A stretch of DNA of 64,000 nt, taken from contig JAGLGN010000031.1 in NCBI GenBank assembly GCA_023144005.1, positions 27,086-91,085 on the forward strand, given 5' to 3'. The translations under genes and the position numbers were made by a program. Numbering within the stretch: the first letter of the stretch is position 1; every line of letters begins with the position of its first letter. A model generated the notes under the pieces. It saw only the letters and a program-made list of their open reading frames with translations, did no database searches and was not told the DNA's origin. The DNA comes from a bacterium. Its GTDB lineage: Bacteria > AUK180. Below, piece by piece: positions 56,228-64,000 of this stretch.

Positions 56228-56821
56228 TCAATTCTTCTGGAATTTAAGCCAGATCTCAGTACGGGGACCTTGCCCATAATACATCCCCTCCTCATAATTA
56301 CTCACTACTTTATGAGAGTGCTTAATTGCCTCTGAATCCTCGAAATTAATGGGCTCATAATCAAGGAACAACATATCTACATAGAATGATTCGTCATAGA
56401 AAGCCAGCGTGATGGCTTTTTTCTTATTCTTGGCAGAAATCCTTATGGGAATGAAGAAGCTGTATTTCAGACGGTATCCCACAATGGATGCAGAAAAATT
56501 CTCTATATGATGGACCTGTATCTCATTCCCACGGTCCACAAGGTACAAAAAATAATTATGATGTTGGAGGTTTACGAAAGCCTTCTTTTTGATATTCTCA
56601 ATCTCTTCAGCATCGAGAATATTATCCTTATTTACATCATAATTTGGGATCGAGGCAGCGCTGAACATCTCATCGAAGATCCATTCTGTCCGTACTCCCG
56701 CGAAACCATCATCATCAAAAACAATTGTCAGCGTGTAGTCAATAAATATATGCGGATGGGTCCAGGCTGGAGCCACGGCGAAAATTAAGGATAGAAAGAT
56801 GAGGGCATATTTTATTCGCAT
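56228..56821 (-). CDS. DUF1007 periplasmic protein
   Basis: 197 residues; signal peptide 1-21, then HPHIFIDYTLTIVFDDDGF, the DUF1007 signature (HPH). A Ca-loop-like DVNKDNILDAEE is at about 72-83. DUF1007 proteins are regular partners of NicO transporters, probably binding the metal outside the membrane. Confidence 0.9.
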   Translation of the reverse strand: MRIKYALIFLSLIFAVAPAWTHPHIFIDYTLTIVFDDDGFAGVRTEWIFDEMFSAASIPNYDVNKDNILDAEEIENIKKKAFVNLQHHNYFLYLVDRGNEIQVHHIENFSASIVGYRLKYSFFIPIRISAKNKKKAITLAFYDESFYVDMLFLDYEPINFEDSEAIKHSHKVVSNYEEGMYYGQGPRTEIWLKFQKN

Positions 56822-56838
56822 GCGATAGATGTAACCCT

Positions 56839-56868
56839 AAATTGTACAATTTGTACTGCAAATCACAA
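56839..56868 (-). promoter_or_regulatory. Promoter with palindromic -10 region for DUF1007-NicO
   Basis: TTGTGA (56868-56863), 16-bp spacer, TACAAT (56846-56841). The -10 lies inside a perfect 14-bp palindrome AAATTGTACAATTT (56839-56852), a possible operator. The 56869-57103 remainder shows no gene. Confidence 0.45.
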
Positions 56869-57103
56869 CTTTTGCTAAAGAACTTCATTCTTAGTGCTTG
56901 GGAGAAAAGATGGTTCAACCCTACTTTAATCGGGACACATCTTTTTCAAAGGTATATCCCTCTTTTTTCTTACCCAACAGGTCATTTAAATGTTACCTTT
57001 TTTTTGGAAAAAGTCAAATTTATTAAAAAAGGAGTTTCGAAATAATAAATGAAATTATGAACGGAGTAGTTAGGGTAATTGGGGGTACTTGCAAGCGCTT
57101 TTT

Positions 57104-57898
57104 TCATAGCTTCAACTCCAATGTAAAACCAATGTACTCGGTATCACAAAGTTGGAGAAAAATCATTGCGTTAACTGATTTCAATATTTGAATTTCAGCG
57201 ATCCCGTAATTAAGCCCTATTAAAAATATCGGGTCATGATTTTCGGAAGGAATGAGACTTCTGTATCCTGCCTCAAATGCAAAGTATTTCAAGAAAGAAT
57301 ACTTGATCGTAAATGCGCTTGGCCAATAAAGAGTTAGTCCTACGTGAAAATCCCACTTCCCATTGTCCCAATCCAGCCAGAAATGTTCATCGGGAGATAC
57401 TATATGGTGAAATCCATAATCGAAATATTTTATACTCGGGAAATATCTAAGTGGGTACTGCATACCAAAGCGAAACCTATCAGATATCCTGAGCATTATC
57501 CCAGGAGTGAATCGATACATCAAATGCTTCTGTTTCTCATAAAAGGTTTCACGAAACTCCCACGAAGTAAAATCAGTAGAAAACTCTGTCCATTCCTGAA
57601 TAATGGTTTCTTCAAAATACTTGATTCCCCATTGCCCGTAAAGAGCTATCCTGTCAAAACGTTTTTTTACTGTAAGTTTAATCTCTCCTATTACTGCAGG
57701 ATCTTCAAGTCGAAGCCATGTCCTCGTCCACGTATCTGGCCACGAATCAGTATCAATAAAATCCTCATTTCGGATTTCATCATATCCCATGAAATCGTCT
57801 ATCAAGTAGTCGTTATAGGTAAATGCAAACTCGATATCCAAACTACTACATTGTGCTGTGAGGATTAAGAGAAAAATGAGTAGAATAAGCTTTTTCAT
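57104..57898 (-). CDS. Predicted outer-membrane beta-barrel-like protein
   Basis: 264 residues from ATG 57898 (signal peptide MKKLILLIFLLILTAQC). The rest alternates hydrophobic and polar residues in strands rich in Tyr, Trp and Phe (YGQWGIKYFEE, RFGMQYPLRYF, KWDFHVGLTLYWPSA) and ends in a strand with a terminal ELKL. Looks like a small barrel. No family recognised. A TTG at 57931 is an alternative start. Single gene with its own promoter. Confidence 0.65.
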   Translation of the reverse strand: MKKLILLIFLLILTAQCSSLDIEFAFTYNDYLIDDFMGYDEIRNEDFIDTDSWPDTWTRTWLRLEDPAVIGEIKLTVKKRFDRIALYGQWGIKYFEETIIQEWTEFSTDFTSWEFRETFYEKQKHLMYRFTPGIMLRISDRFRFGMQYPLRYFPSIKYFDYGFHHIVSPDEHFWLDWDNGKWDFHVGLTLYWPSAFTIKYSFLKYFAFEAGYRSLIPSENHDPIFLIGLNYGIAEIQILKSVNAMIFLQLCDTEYIGFTLELKL

Positions 57899-57912
57899 AC
57901 AAACTTGTGAGT

Positions 57913-57973
57913 GGTAATTGCAGCGCTGCAATTTTACCCCGTGAAATTATACCATAAGCGCTACAAAAGTCAA
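57913..57973 (-). promoter_or_regulatory. Promoter with palindrome at the transcript start
   Basis: TTGACT (57973-57968), 16-bp spacer, TATAAT (57951-57946). The expected start, near 57939, is followed at once by an imperfect 26-bp palindrome (57913-57938) with core ATTGCAGCGCTGCAAT. It could be an operator or an RNA hairpin. Confidence 0.6.
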
Positions 57974-58053
57974 AATGAAGGGAGGTAAATAACGGTTTTA
58001 TAGAAGACATGGTCCCCTATCCATAATTTGGGAAAATGCTTCTTAACGGTGCA

Positions 58054-58308
58054 CTAAAATAAAAGCTTGAGAATAAATATGATCAGGACAATATAGAAGA
58101 TGGTCACGATCCCGCCGATCACCAGCCAGAAAGTTACCTTGATGAGAAGCCAGGCAATTGCGAAAGGGAGTAGAATTATACCGCCGACCAGCATAAACGG
58201 GATCGATAGAACGGCAAACACACCGCCCATTCCTGAAAGAACCAGAAAAAGAACCCAGCAGATAGCGCCCATTATCAAAAGCGAGAAGAATTTTAATATT
58301 CCGGACAT
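58054..58308 (-). CDS. Small membrane protein
   Basis: 84 residues, nearly all hydrophobic with about three helices. Strong AAGGAGG seven bases before the ATG. Not recognised. Last of the def run, 71 bp after the DUF1844 gene. Confidence 0.65.
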   Translation of the reverse strand: MSGILKFFSLLIMGAICWVLFLVLSGMGGVFAVLSIPFMLVGGIILLPFAIAWLLIKVTFWLVIGGIVTIFYIVLIIFILKLLF

Positions 58309-58350
58309 CGTAGCCTCCTTGTATTAAATTCTACTTGAGTTTGGGTTATA

Positions 58351-58364
58351 ATATTTCGAAATAT
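58351..58364. promoter_or_regulatory. 14-bp palindrome upstream of the small membrane protein
   Basis: ATATTTCGAAATAT, perfect palindrome 42 bp before the start codon and next to TATAAC. Operator role is only a guess. Confidence 0.3.
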
Positions 58365-58379
58365 CTTAAAACTCTGTTT

Positions 58380-58682
58380 TCAGGACTTTTTGGAATCAGT
58401 ATCTAACTTAATATACTCCATCTGAAGCTGAGTGACCATATCCCTGAGATACCTTGTCAGGATGTCGTTGAGGTTGCCTGATGTCTTGTTTTGGATCATA
58501 ATGATGATATCCAGATTAATACGGGCGGATTCCAGGTCAACCTTATCCTCTCCGGTGACGGGGTTCTTTTCCAGGCCCATTGAGCTTTTGACCGATAATT
58601 CGAGCATTTTGATAAGGTTTAAAAAGAGAATATCTTCTCTATCTACTTCTTGTTCTGGTGCTTCTTTCTTTTTATCGGTCAT
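58380..58682 (-). CDS. DUF1844 protein
   Basis: 100 residues. LFLNLIKMLELSVKSSMGLEKNPVTGEDKVDLESARINLDIIIMIQNKTSGNL fits the DUF1844 pattern. Soluble and helical; function unknown. 1 bp after the MCP-like gene. Confidence 0.85.
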   Translation of the reverse strand: MTDKKKEAPEQEVDREDILFLNLIKMLELSVKSSMGLEKNPVTGEDKVDLESARINLDIIIMIQNKTSGNLNDILTRYLRDMVTQLQMEYIKLDTDSKKS

Positions 58683-58683
58683 A

Positions 58684-60717
58684 TTATTCTACTATCTTGA
58701 TCAGGCCTTTGACCATATCTTCCAATTGCGCGATCTTGTCGGTGAGGAAGTTGGCCTGATTAACGATCTCGCTGTTCTTCTGCTTCACATCCTCAAGGCC
58801 TACGGTGGTACTGGTCACATCACTGAGTATCAGCGAAAGATCACCCATTGTTGACTTCAAAGTACTAAGCTGCCGGCTGAAATCGTGATTCTCCTTGATG
58901 GAATCGGTGATCATCTTCTCCACATAACCCTTCAAGGTGCCTACAACGGTCTCCGCCTCATCTGAGGTTTCTGACTGCTTTTTGAAGCTGTTATCCAAAC
59001 TGACAATAAGCTCTTTAATAGAATTAATGGTCGTTGTGGTTTCATATATATTCTTTTCTGATTTATTGACGAGTTCTTTGATATTATTGGCTACAACCGC
59101 GAAGCCCTTGCCCAATTCTCCGGCGCGGGCGGCTTCGATAGCGGCGTTAAATGAAAGGATATTCGTTCTTTCGGAAATATCTGTCAACTTAGCCAATGTC
59201 ATATTGATGCTCTCAAGTGACTCGAAAAGTTCCTTCACGCGCAGATGAGCTTCATCAACACTTGAAAAAATAAGTTTCAGTATGTCCATGGTCTCAAAGA
59301 AGCGGTTGTTCGTCATTTCAGCGGAATCGGCATTCTCTTCGATCCTGGCATTGATCTTTTCGATATTTTTGTCGATCATCACTTCGTTCTTGGCGATCTG
59401 GCCGATCCTTTCATTCAATTCATTGTTCTTAGAGGCGAATCCAGTCAATTTGTCATTTACCTGATTTACTTCTTCTTCGATCTGAATATATGATTGTCTT
59501 ACGGTCGCCGCAAGCTCCTGCACATTCATCAGAACATTCTTCACTTCTCCCGATTGCTTCTGAAGTTTGTCATTGATGATGGTATTGTTTATTATCAGGG
59601 CCAATTGTTTGGAGAGCTCCCTGAAAAGTTCTTTCAGGAACTCATTGAAATAATACTTATTATTGGATTCAAGATCGATGACACCGACAACTTTCTCATT
59701 GAATATCATGGGTATTGTCAATTCCGAACGAATACCTTTGACGCCCTCGTAATAATCCTTTTCCTTGGAGATATCCGGAATGTAAATAATTCTCTGCTCA
59801 TCAACGCATCTCCCGATCACACCTTGTCCGAAAGGCAATGTGTGAATATCATCAAAAAGCAATTCGCATGGTTGACAAACCTTTAGGATGTTCACTTCCT
59901 TCTCATTATCAGTAAGCCATATGGAGATAAAATGTATCTTGTAATTTGCCAATATGGCATCAATGATCTCTCTAAGCTGATCATTTAGCGAAGATTTTTG
60001 AATAATCCTCCCCATCATCGTCAGCAGAAGCTCATACTTCTTTCGCGTTTCAAGGTAATTGGTGAAATACTGCAGAAGCATCATCATTAGTGAGAAAATA
60101 ATTACAAAAAGGATTGCTCCTGTAGTTTGAAGATTCTGTGAGAAATAGAAATAGCCGGTGGTAAAGATCAGTGAGGCCAGAAAGAGAATTACAAAGGAGA
60201 TAAGGTCTCTCATGAAATGTGTTCTGGAGTACTTCTGACTGATCACAACGAAGGTCATATTCGAGATCTGTCTCATGATCAACACGGTCAAGGTCAATAT
60301 GAAGAGATACTTGAACGCTCCTGAAAGGTTTTGAAATACTATGATATCGCGATAATTCGAATAGACAAGGTCCCCGACAACAGCGGAAGCGGAAATAATG
60401 AACACCCTGCGCAAGATGTTAGGGAAAGGGATCTTGCGTAAGGCATCGAAGGTAATATAAGCGGTGAGAAGGATCAGTACGGGAAAATAAATGTTTTCGA
60501 AAACCAGAAATATTCCAAGAAGAGGAATGATCTCCGGGGTCAATGTGATATTGCCTCCCGCCATTTTTACATAGAATATCGCATAGGGAATAGAAAACAA
60601 GAGGACCAGCACGTATTTGAGCAAGGAGTCTGCCCCGTTGCCCCCTATCTTTGTCACCATAAAAACGATAAAGGCAAGATTAAAAATTAGTGTTATTGGG
60701 AATTTTTTTATTCTCAT
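58684..60717 (-). CDS. 7TM-GAF-MCP signal transducer
   Basis: 677 residues: about seven membrane helices (5-215), GAF domain (about 235-385), then the long coiled coil of an MCP with the signalling tip TNILSFNAAIEAARAGELGKGFAVVANNIKELVNKS. No HAMP domain and no CheR tether. No che genes in the window, so its partner kinase is elsewhere or it serves a non-motility pathway. Confidence 0.88.
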   Translation of the reverse strand: MRIKKFPITLIFNLAFIVFMVTKIGGNGADSLLKYVLVLLFSIPYAIFYVKMAGGNITLTPEIIPLLGIFLVFENIYFPVLILLTAYITFDALRKIPFPNILRRVFIISASAVVGDLVYSNYRDIIVFQNLSGAFKYLFILTLTVLIMRQISNMTFVVISQKYSRTHFMRDLISFVILFLASLIFTTGYFYFSQNLQTTGAILFVIIFSLMMMLLQYFTNYLETRKKYELLLTMMGRIIQKSSLNDQLREIIDAILANYKIHFISIWLTDNEKEVNILKVCQPCELLFDDIHTLPFGQGVIGRCVDEQRIIYIPDISKEKDYYEGVKGIRSELTIPMIFNEKVVGVIDLESNNKYYFNEFLKELFRELSKQLALIINNTIINDKLQKQSGEVKNVLMNVQELAATVRQSYIQIEEEVNQVNDKLTGFASKNNELNERIGQIAKNEVMIDKNIEKINARIEENADSAEMTNNRFFETMDILKLIFSSVDEAHLRVKELFESLESINMTLAKLTDISERTNILSFNAAIEAARAGELGKGFAVVANNIKELVNKSEKNIYETTTTINSIKELIVSLDNSFKKQSETSDEAETVVGTLKGYVEKMITDSIKENHDFSRQLSTLKSTMGDLSLILSDVTSTTVGLEDVKQKNSEIVNQANFLTDKIAQLEDMVKGLIKIVE

Positions 60718-60737
60718 ACGATATTTTATGGTGTTTT

Positions 60738-61292
60738 TTAATATATTTCAAGTATTTTGACCCAAAAATATCCTTCTTTTTCTAATTTCAGGATAGCGTC
60801 AGACGGGTAACTGACCCGATAGGATTGTGGATAACGACCCGTAAATACAGATAGCTCCGTTGCTCTTCCTTTTGTGAACTCCAAACGGGCAACTTCCTTA
60901 TTGCCTCTTATATACGAATAGAATATTATTTCACCCCAATCGGTTCTGAGAAGATCATCCAGGTTCAAAGATAGAAGTTCCTCCAAAAGGTCTCTTGGCA
61001 GATCATCGGGTATATTCGACTTCTCAATGTCATTCAGGTCGATCTTCTGTGAAGCGCCTGTAAGGGGATGATAAACGATCAATGTGTGTTTTATCAGGTC
61101 CAGTTTAAAGGAAATGGCGACAGGGAGCCCTTCAGTGCTGCCCATCTTTCCGGATAGGGTCTTTTCCTTTACCGTTGAAATTATTCTGTCCATAAGCCGG
61201 TCATGGTCCGCAAGGGTCAATTTCAATGTACAACCGGTGAAAATACTTAATAATAATGCGGAGGTAAGAAAATATTTGATCAATTTAGTCAT
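60738..61292 (-). CDS. Lipoprotein of unknown function
   Basis: 184 residues from ATG 61292 (AGGA five bases upstream). MTKLIKYFLTSALLLSIFTGC gives lipobox FTGC. Beta-rich body (LDLIKHTLIVYHPLTG, LEKEGYFWVKILEIY) looks like an LolA/outer-membrane lipoprotein fold, not certain. The longer frame to 61376 lies over the ferredoxin gene. 20 bp before the MCP gene. Confidence 0.7.
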   Translation of the reverse strand: MTKLIKYFLTSALLLSIFTGCTLKLTLADHDRLMDRIISTVKEKTLSGKMGSTEGLPVAISFKLDLIKHTLIVYHPLTGASQKIDLNDIEKSNIPDDLPRDLLEELLSLNLDDLLRTDWGEIIFYSYIRGNKEVARLEFTKGRATELSVFTGRYPQSYRVSYPSDAILKLEKEGYFWVKILEIY

Positions 61293-61854
61293 CCGGATCC
61301 TGCTCATAATAATATTTTTGCTCAAACTCGCCTTCCTTCGAAAAATACCTTTCCATATACGAAGGGAGCGGACCACTCTGATCTTTTACAAAATTTATTT
61401 CGTATTCCTTTGAGAAATACTGCCTGTACTTGTACAGAAAGAGAAATAAAAAAGGTTCATTCGTTTTTATGATCTTAATTGAAGGGTCAAATCCCAACCC
61501 TTCCAAGGCCTCTTCCAGGCCGCTCACTTCAGTCCAGAGCAATTCGCTTGACTTAAGAGATAACATTCCCTTTTCTGCTATGGGTACTGTCTCGGCGCGA
61601 AAGAATGATTTAGGCCAATATTTAAGCAGTAGATACCCGGAAACATCTATCTTCAAAGGGCATTGGTCGATACAATTACCGCAATATGAGCATACCAGCA
61701 GCCTGTCATCGTGTATTCCTTCGCGCATAACTATGATCTTTCCGCGTACGGAGAACACCTGGTCCAATTCCTTCTCGTATAAAGGGCAATCATACATACA
61801 CTTGCCGCAGTAAACGCACTTTTCAATATCAATATTCTCTTCAAAGTGGAGCAT
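61285..61854 (-). CDS. Two-cluster 4Fe-4S ferredoxin-like protein
   Basis: 189 residues. CVYCGKCMYDCP (13-24) and CSYCGNCIDQCP (about 55-66), as in 4Fe-4S dicluster (HdrC/GlpC-like) proteins. The remaining two-thirds has no recognised domain. Overlaps the Fmt fusion by 14 bases. No redox partner nearby. Confidence 0.85.
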   Translation of the reverse strand: MLHFEENIDIEKCVYCGKCMYDCPLYEKELDQVFSVRGKIIVMREGIHDDRLLVCSYCGNCIDQCPLKIDVSGYLLLKYWPKSFFRAETVPIAEKGMLSLKSSELLWTEVSGLEEALEGLGFDPSIKIIKTNEPFLFLFLYKYRQYFSKEYEINFVKDQSGPLPSYMERYFSKEGEFEQKYYYEQDPDD

Positions 61855-63247
61855 TGATATACCTCATTAGAACATCGGTCAGAGCACCCGGGCAGGATGT
61901 CCTTCTGGACTTCGCGAGTTCACCGTGTGAAAATATTCCTTTTATCGTCGCTCTCTCCTTCAAATTCCTGACAAGCGTGAGAAGAGAGTCGATTTGACGG
62001 GCCGACGGCAGATCAAGGTCGAAATCCCCGATAAGGGCTATACCGAGATTTCCCTGATTCTCCCCTTTTACATGAGCGCCGGGATCCACTGGAAATCTTC
62101 CCTTAAATATCTTCCCATCCCTGCCAATCAAGAAGTGATACCCTATGGAATCCCAGCCTCTTTTCAAGTGCAGTGCAGTGACCTGCCGAATAATTTCCTC
62201 GTCGGACTTTCTGCTGTCATTGAATGTATTGGTGTGATGCAATGTAATGCGGTCGAATATCTCACACCCTTCTAATTGCGGTATTTCGCTTCTTTTCGCG
62301 GGATCGGTCATTGTCAGTATATCACCAATATCAATATTCTTACCATTAATAAAATCCCTTGCTGCCATTGCGGCCTTCCCGAAGGGCTTAACCTCATGAA
62401 CTGCAATACTGCCCTTCCCCGTGCCGACTTCAAAATGATCCTTGCTCAATGAAAGTATCTGCCCCGGAAAAAAGTCACCTTCTGTTTTACAAACGGTAGA
62501 GTGAATAAATTTGATCTCACGGCCCGCAAGAAATGAAAAAGCTACGGGCCAGTCTGAAAAAGCTCTGATATGATTAACTATTTCAGTCGCGGGCTTGAGC
62601 CAGTTTATCCGGCCGTCTTCCCTGTCAAGAAGCGTTGTGTAGCAGCATTGTGAATGATCTTGCGAGACCCGGCATTCAATATAGTCCTCTAATTTCAGAA
62701 GGGTTGAATGAAGGGCGTTCTTGGCAAGATCCGTCAATCTCATTTCCAATTGTGAGTAGCTCTCTTCGGGATGGATCTTAATGCTTTTTTGAAAAAGGAT
62801 ATCCCCTGAATCCAGCTTCTCATTCATCTCGATCAGAGTGATTCCGGTTTCTTTCTGTCCGTTCCAAAGCGCGAAAGTGATAGGTGAAGCGCCCCTGAAG
62901 CGGGGAAGCAGTGAATAATGCACATTGATGGGCACCAATCTTGGAATAAGCAATATCTCCATAGGAATAATGCGGCCGTAAGCGATCACCACAAAGACAT
63001 CAGGGGTCCAGGACCTTAATTGCTCAGCCATTTCATCATCCATCAATTCAGGAGTAATGCAGGGTATGTCATTGTCCAAGGCATATTGCGCGACCGGAGT
63101 TTCAGTCATGATACGCTTTCTACCAAATGGCCTTGCGGGTTGGGATACCACGCCGGTAATATTGAATTCTTTATTATCTAAGGATTCTAAGATCTCCTTG
63201 GCGACATGAGGGCTGCCCCAGAATACAATATTGAGATCAGTTCTCAT
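61841..63247 (-). CDS. fmt: Methionyl-tRNA formyltransferase fused to an N-acetylmuramoyl-L-alanine amidase domain
   Basis: 468 residues, about 150 longer than Fmt. Residues 1-312 are a full Fmt: N108, H110 (INVHYSLLP), D146 (LDSGDI) and the C-terminal domain (DGRINWLKPATEI). Residues about 325-468 are an amidase_2/PGRP domain: ITLHHT (H337), GWDSIGYHFLIGRDG (Y370), GNLGIALIGDF, HGELAKSRRTSCPG (H441, C452). All zinc ligands are present. No signal peptide, so the amidase is cytoplasmic, which is unusual. Overlaps def by 11 bases, so def-fmt order is classic. The frame is open throughout. Confidence 0.93.
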   Translation of the reverse strand: MRTDLNIVFWGSPHVAKEILESLDNKEFNITGVVSQPARPFGRKRIMTETPVAQYALDNDIPCITPELMDDEMAEQLRSWTPDVFVVIAYGRIIPMEILLIPRLVPINVHYSLLPRFRGASPITFALWNGQKETGITLIEMNEKLDSGDILFQKSIKIHPEESYSQLEMRLTDLAKNALHSTLLKLEDYIECRVSQDHSQCCYTTLLDREDGRINWLKPATEIVNHIRAFSDWPVAFSFLAGREIKFIHSTVCKTEGDFFPGQILSLSKDHFEVGTGKGSIAVHEVKPFGKAAMAARDFINGKNIDIGDILTMTDPAKRSEIPQLEGCEIFDRITLHHTNTFNDSRKSDEEIIRQVTALHLKRGWDSIGYHFLIGRDGKIFKGRFPVDPGAHVKGENQGNLGIALIGDFDLDLPSARQIDSLLTLVRNLKERATIKGIFSHGELAKSRRTSCPGALTDVLMRYINAPL

Positions 63248-63749
63248 TCTTGTATCTTCTTTTAAGTTCCTTTAGGCCGGAATTGACCTTTATCCTTTCC
63301 ACAGGAGAAAGCCTGTGGATGAAGAGAAGCCCCTGTAAATGGTCATATTCATGTAGAAAGACCCTTGCGTTAAAGCCCTCCAGGTCTTCCTCTTTTAATT
63401 CCCCTTTCTCATTATAATAACGCACTCTGACCTTCTCGGAGCGTTCCACTTTGGCAAAAATCTCAGGAACGGAAAGGCAGCCTTCTTCGAAAGTAGCATT
63501 TTCTTCTGATGAGGAAATTATTTCGGGATTAATAACAAAGCGTTTGATCCCATCGGAAATATGTGAAGTATCAAAGCAGAAAAATCTCTCATTGATCCCT
63601 ATCTGAGGGGCGGCAAGGCCCATCCCGTCTTTTTCTTTCATTAGAGGGTAGAATTTTTCAACAAGAAATTCCTTGAACTCCTCAGTGATCTCTTCTACCG
63701 GCTCACTCATTATCTTAAGTCTGGGATCAGGATAAACTACGATTTCCAT
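63237..63749 (-). CDS. def: Peptide deformylase
   Basis: 170 residues. GMGLAAPQIG, EGCLSVP and HEYDH are all present, so it is active. Removes the formyl group from new proteins. No Shine-Dalgarno before the ATG (see promoter). First gene of the def-fmt run. Confidence 0.97.
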   Translation of the reverse strand: MEIVVYPDPRLKIMSEPVEEITEEFKEFLVEKFYPLMKEKDGMGLAAPQIGINERFFCFDTSHISDGIKRFVINPEIISSSEENATFEEGCLSVPEIFAKVERSEKVRVRYYNEKGELKEEDLEGFNARVFLHEYDHLQGLLFIHRLSPVERIKVNSGLKELKRRYKNEN

Positions 63750-63754
63750 GTTTA

Positions 63755-63783
63755 ATTATACCAAAATCTATTTGCTTATGCAA
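63755..63783 (-). promoter_or_regulatory. Sigma70-type promoter placing the start at the def ATG
   Basis: TTGCAT (63783-63778), 17-bp spacer, TATAAT (63760-63755). The -10 ends six bases before ATG 63749, so a leaderless mRNA is predicted. Confidence 0.55.
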
Positions 63784-63802
63784 ACTCTCCTGTGCGTGGA
63801 AA

Positions 63803-63960
63803 AGATCGTTCAAAAGTTGAAATGTTCAAAAGTTCAAGGTTGATAAATTCAGTGAACAATTGTAGAATATTCGTAGGGATAGGGCTTGACCTGTCCTTTG
63901 TCATTCCCAGGCGCATGACCTTGGAAACCCCGATTACATCGGGGATTCGACAATCCATCT
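63803..63960. repeat. Dispersed repeat-like non-coding region
   Basis: TTCAAAAGTTGAAATGTTCAAAAGTTCAAGGTT-type text (from 63809) and a GTCATTC...ATCCATCT unit with hairpin CCCCGAT-TAC-ATCGGGG (63928-63944). Related units lie at 52656-52746. No gene seen. Confidence 0.45.
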
Positions 63961-64000
63961 TTTCATTATTCCATATGCTTTTCTCACATCATTTCATGAT

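Noticed and set aside
63776..63958. 60-codon minus-strand frame at the right edge
   Set aside because: Covers repeat-like text and no ribosome site precedes it.
1..64000. tRNA, rRNA, CRISPR arrays
   Set aside because: None was recognised by eye; no regular short-repeat and spacer pattern was seen. A covariance-model search would be needed to exclude small RNAs.

Overview
The window looks like one contig piece from an uncultivated diderm bacterium of moderate GC content (low-to-mid 40s by eye). Diderm traits include a secretin, a TonB/ExbB/ExbD set, an OmpH/Skp-like chaperone, a predicted outer-membrane barrel and several lipoproteins. Isoprenoid genes are of the MEP type (dxs, ispA-like). 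No rRNA, tRNA or CRISPR array was seen. I cannot name the phylum: the mix of DUF3857/transglutaminase proteins, DUF1844, LCP and OmpL47-like repeats suits several candidate phyla.

Layout, in the direction of transcription (almost everything is on the minus strand, so right to left). (1) 63.8-58.0 kb: def, an fmt-amidase fusion, a two-cluster ferredoxin, a lipoprotein, a 7TM-GAF-MCP receptor, a DUF1844 protein and a small membrane protein. (2) 57.9-55.3 kb: an outer-membrane-like protein and a DUF1007/NicO nickel-cobalt transport pair. (3) 55.2-53.1 kb: a lone plus-strand EF-G gene, more AT-rich than its neighbours, next to two MITE-like elements. (4) 52.0-18.9 kb: an almost gapless run of 31 co-directional genes behind a strong sigma70-type promoter. 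It runs hisS, ompH, nadD, yqeK, LCP, two giant DUF3857 proteins, nadK, recN, a Mut7-C/PdxA fusion, rsmA, a transglutaminase, xseAB, ispA-like, dxs, exbB/exbD/tonB, a FecR-TPR protein, an O-antigen-ligase-like protein, a histidine kinase and NtrC-type regulator, tdk, and a PilN-PilO-PilP-pseudopilin-secretin set. (5) 18.9-1 kb: an AT-rich accessory region built from two tandem modules. Each module is a RAYT transposase element with inverted ends, a shared promoter/leader, a membrane-anchored propeller-like protein and an M23-type peptidase. The second peptidase is over 4,075 residues long, carries TolB-like, FlgD-like and 15 OmpL47/Ig-like repeats, and leaves the window at base 1.

How the genes may work together: the main run mixes housekeeping genes with envelope functions (energised outer-membrane transport, polysaccharide attachment and ligation, a secretin-based machine). 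Downstream, the propeller-M23 pairs look like an envelope or surface apparatus that was duplicated and partly homogenised together with its RAYT elements. The most unusual proteins are the Fmt-amidase fusion, the Mut7-C/PdxA fusion that has lost catalytic residues in both halves, the IspA homologue with a degenerate second Asp-rich motif, and the giant M23/OmpL47 protein.
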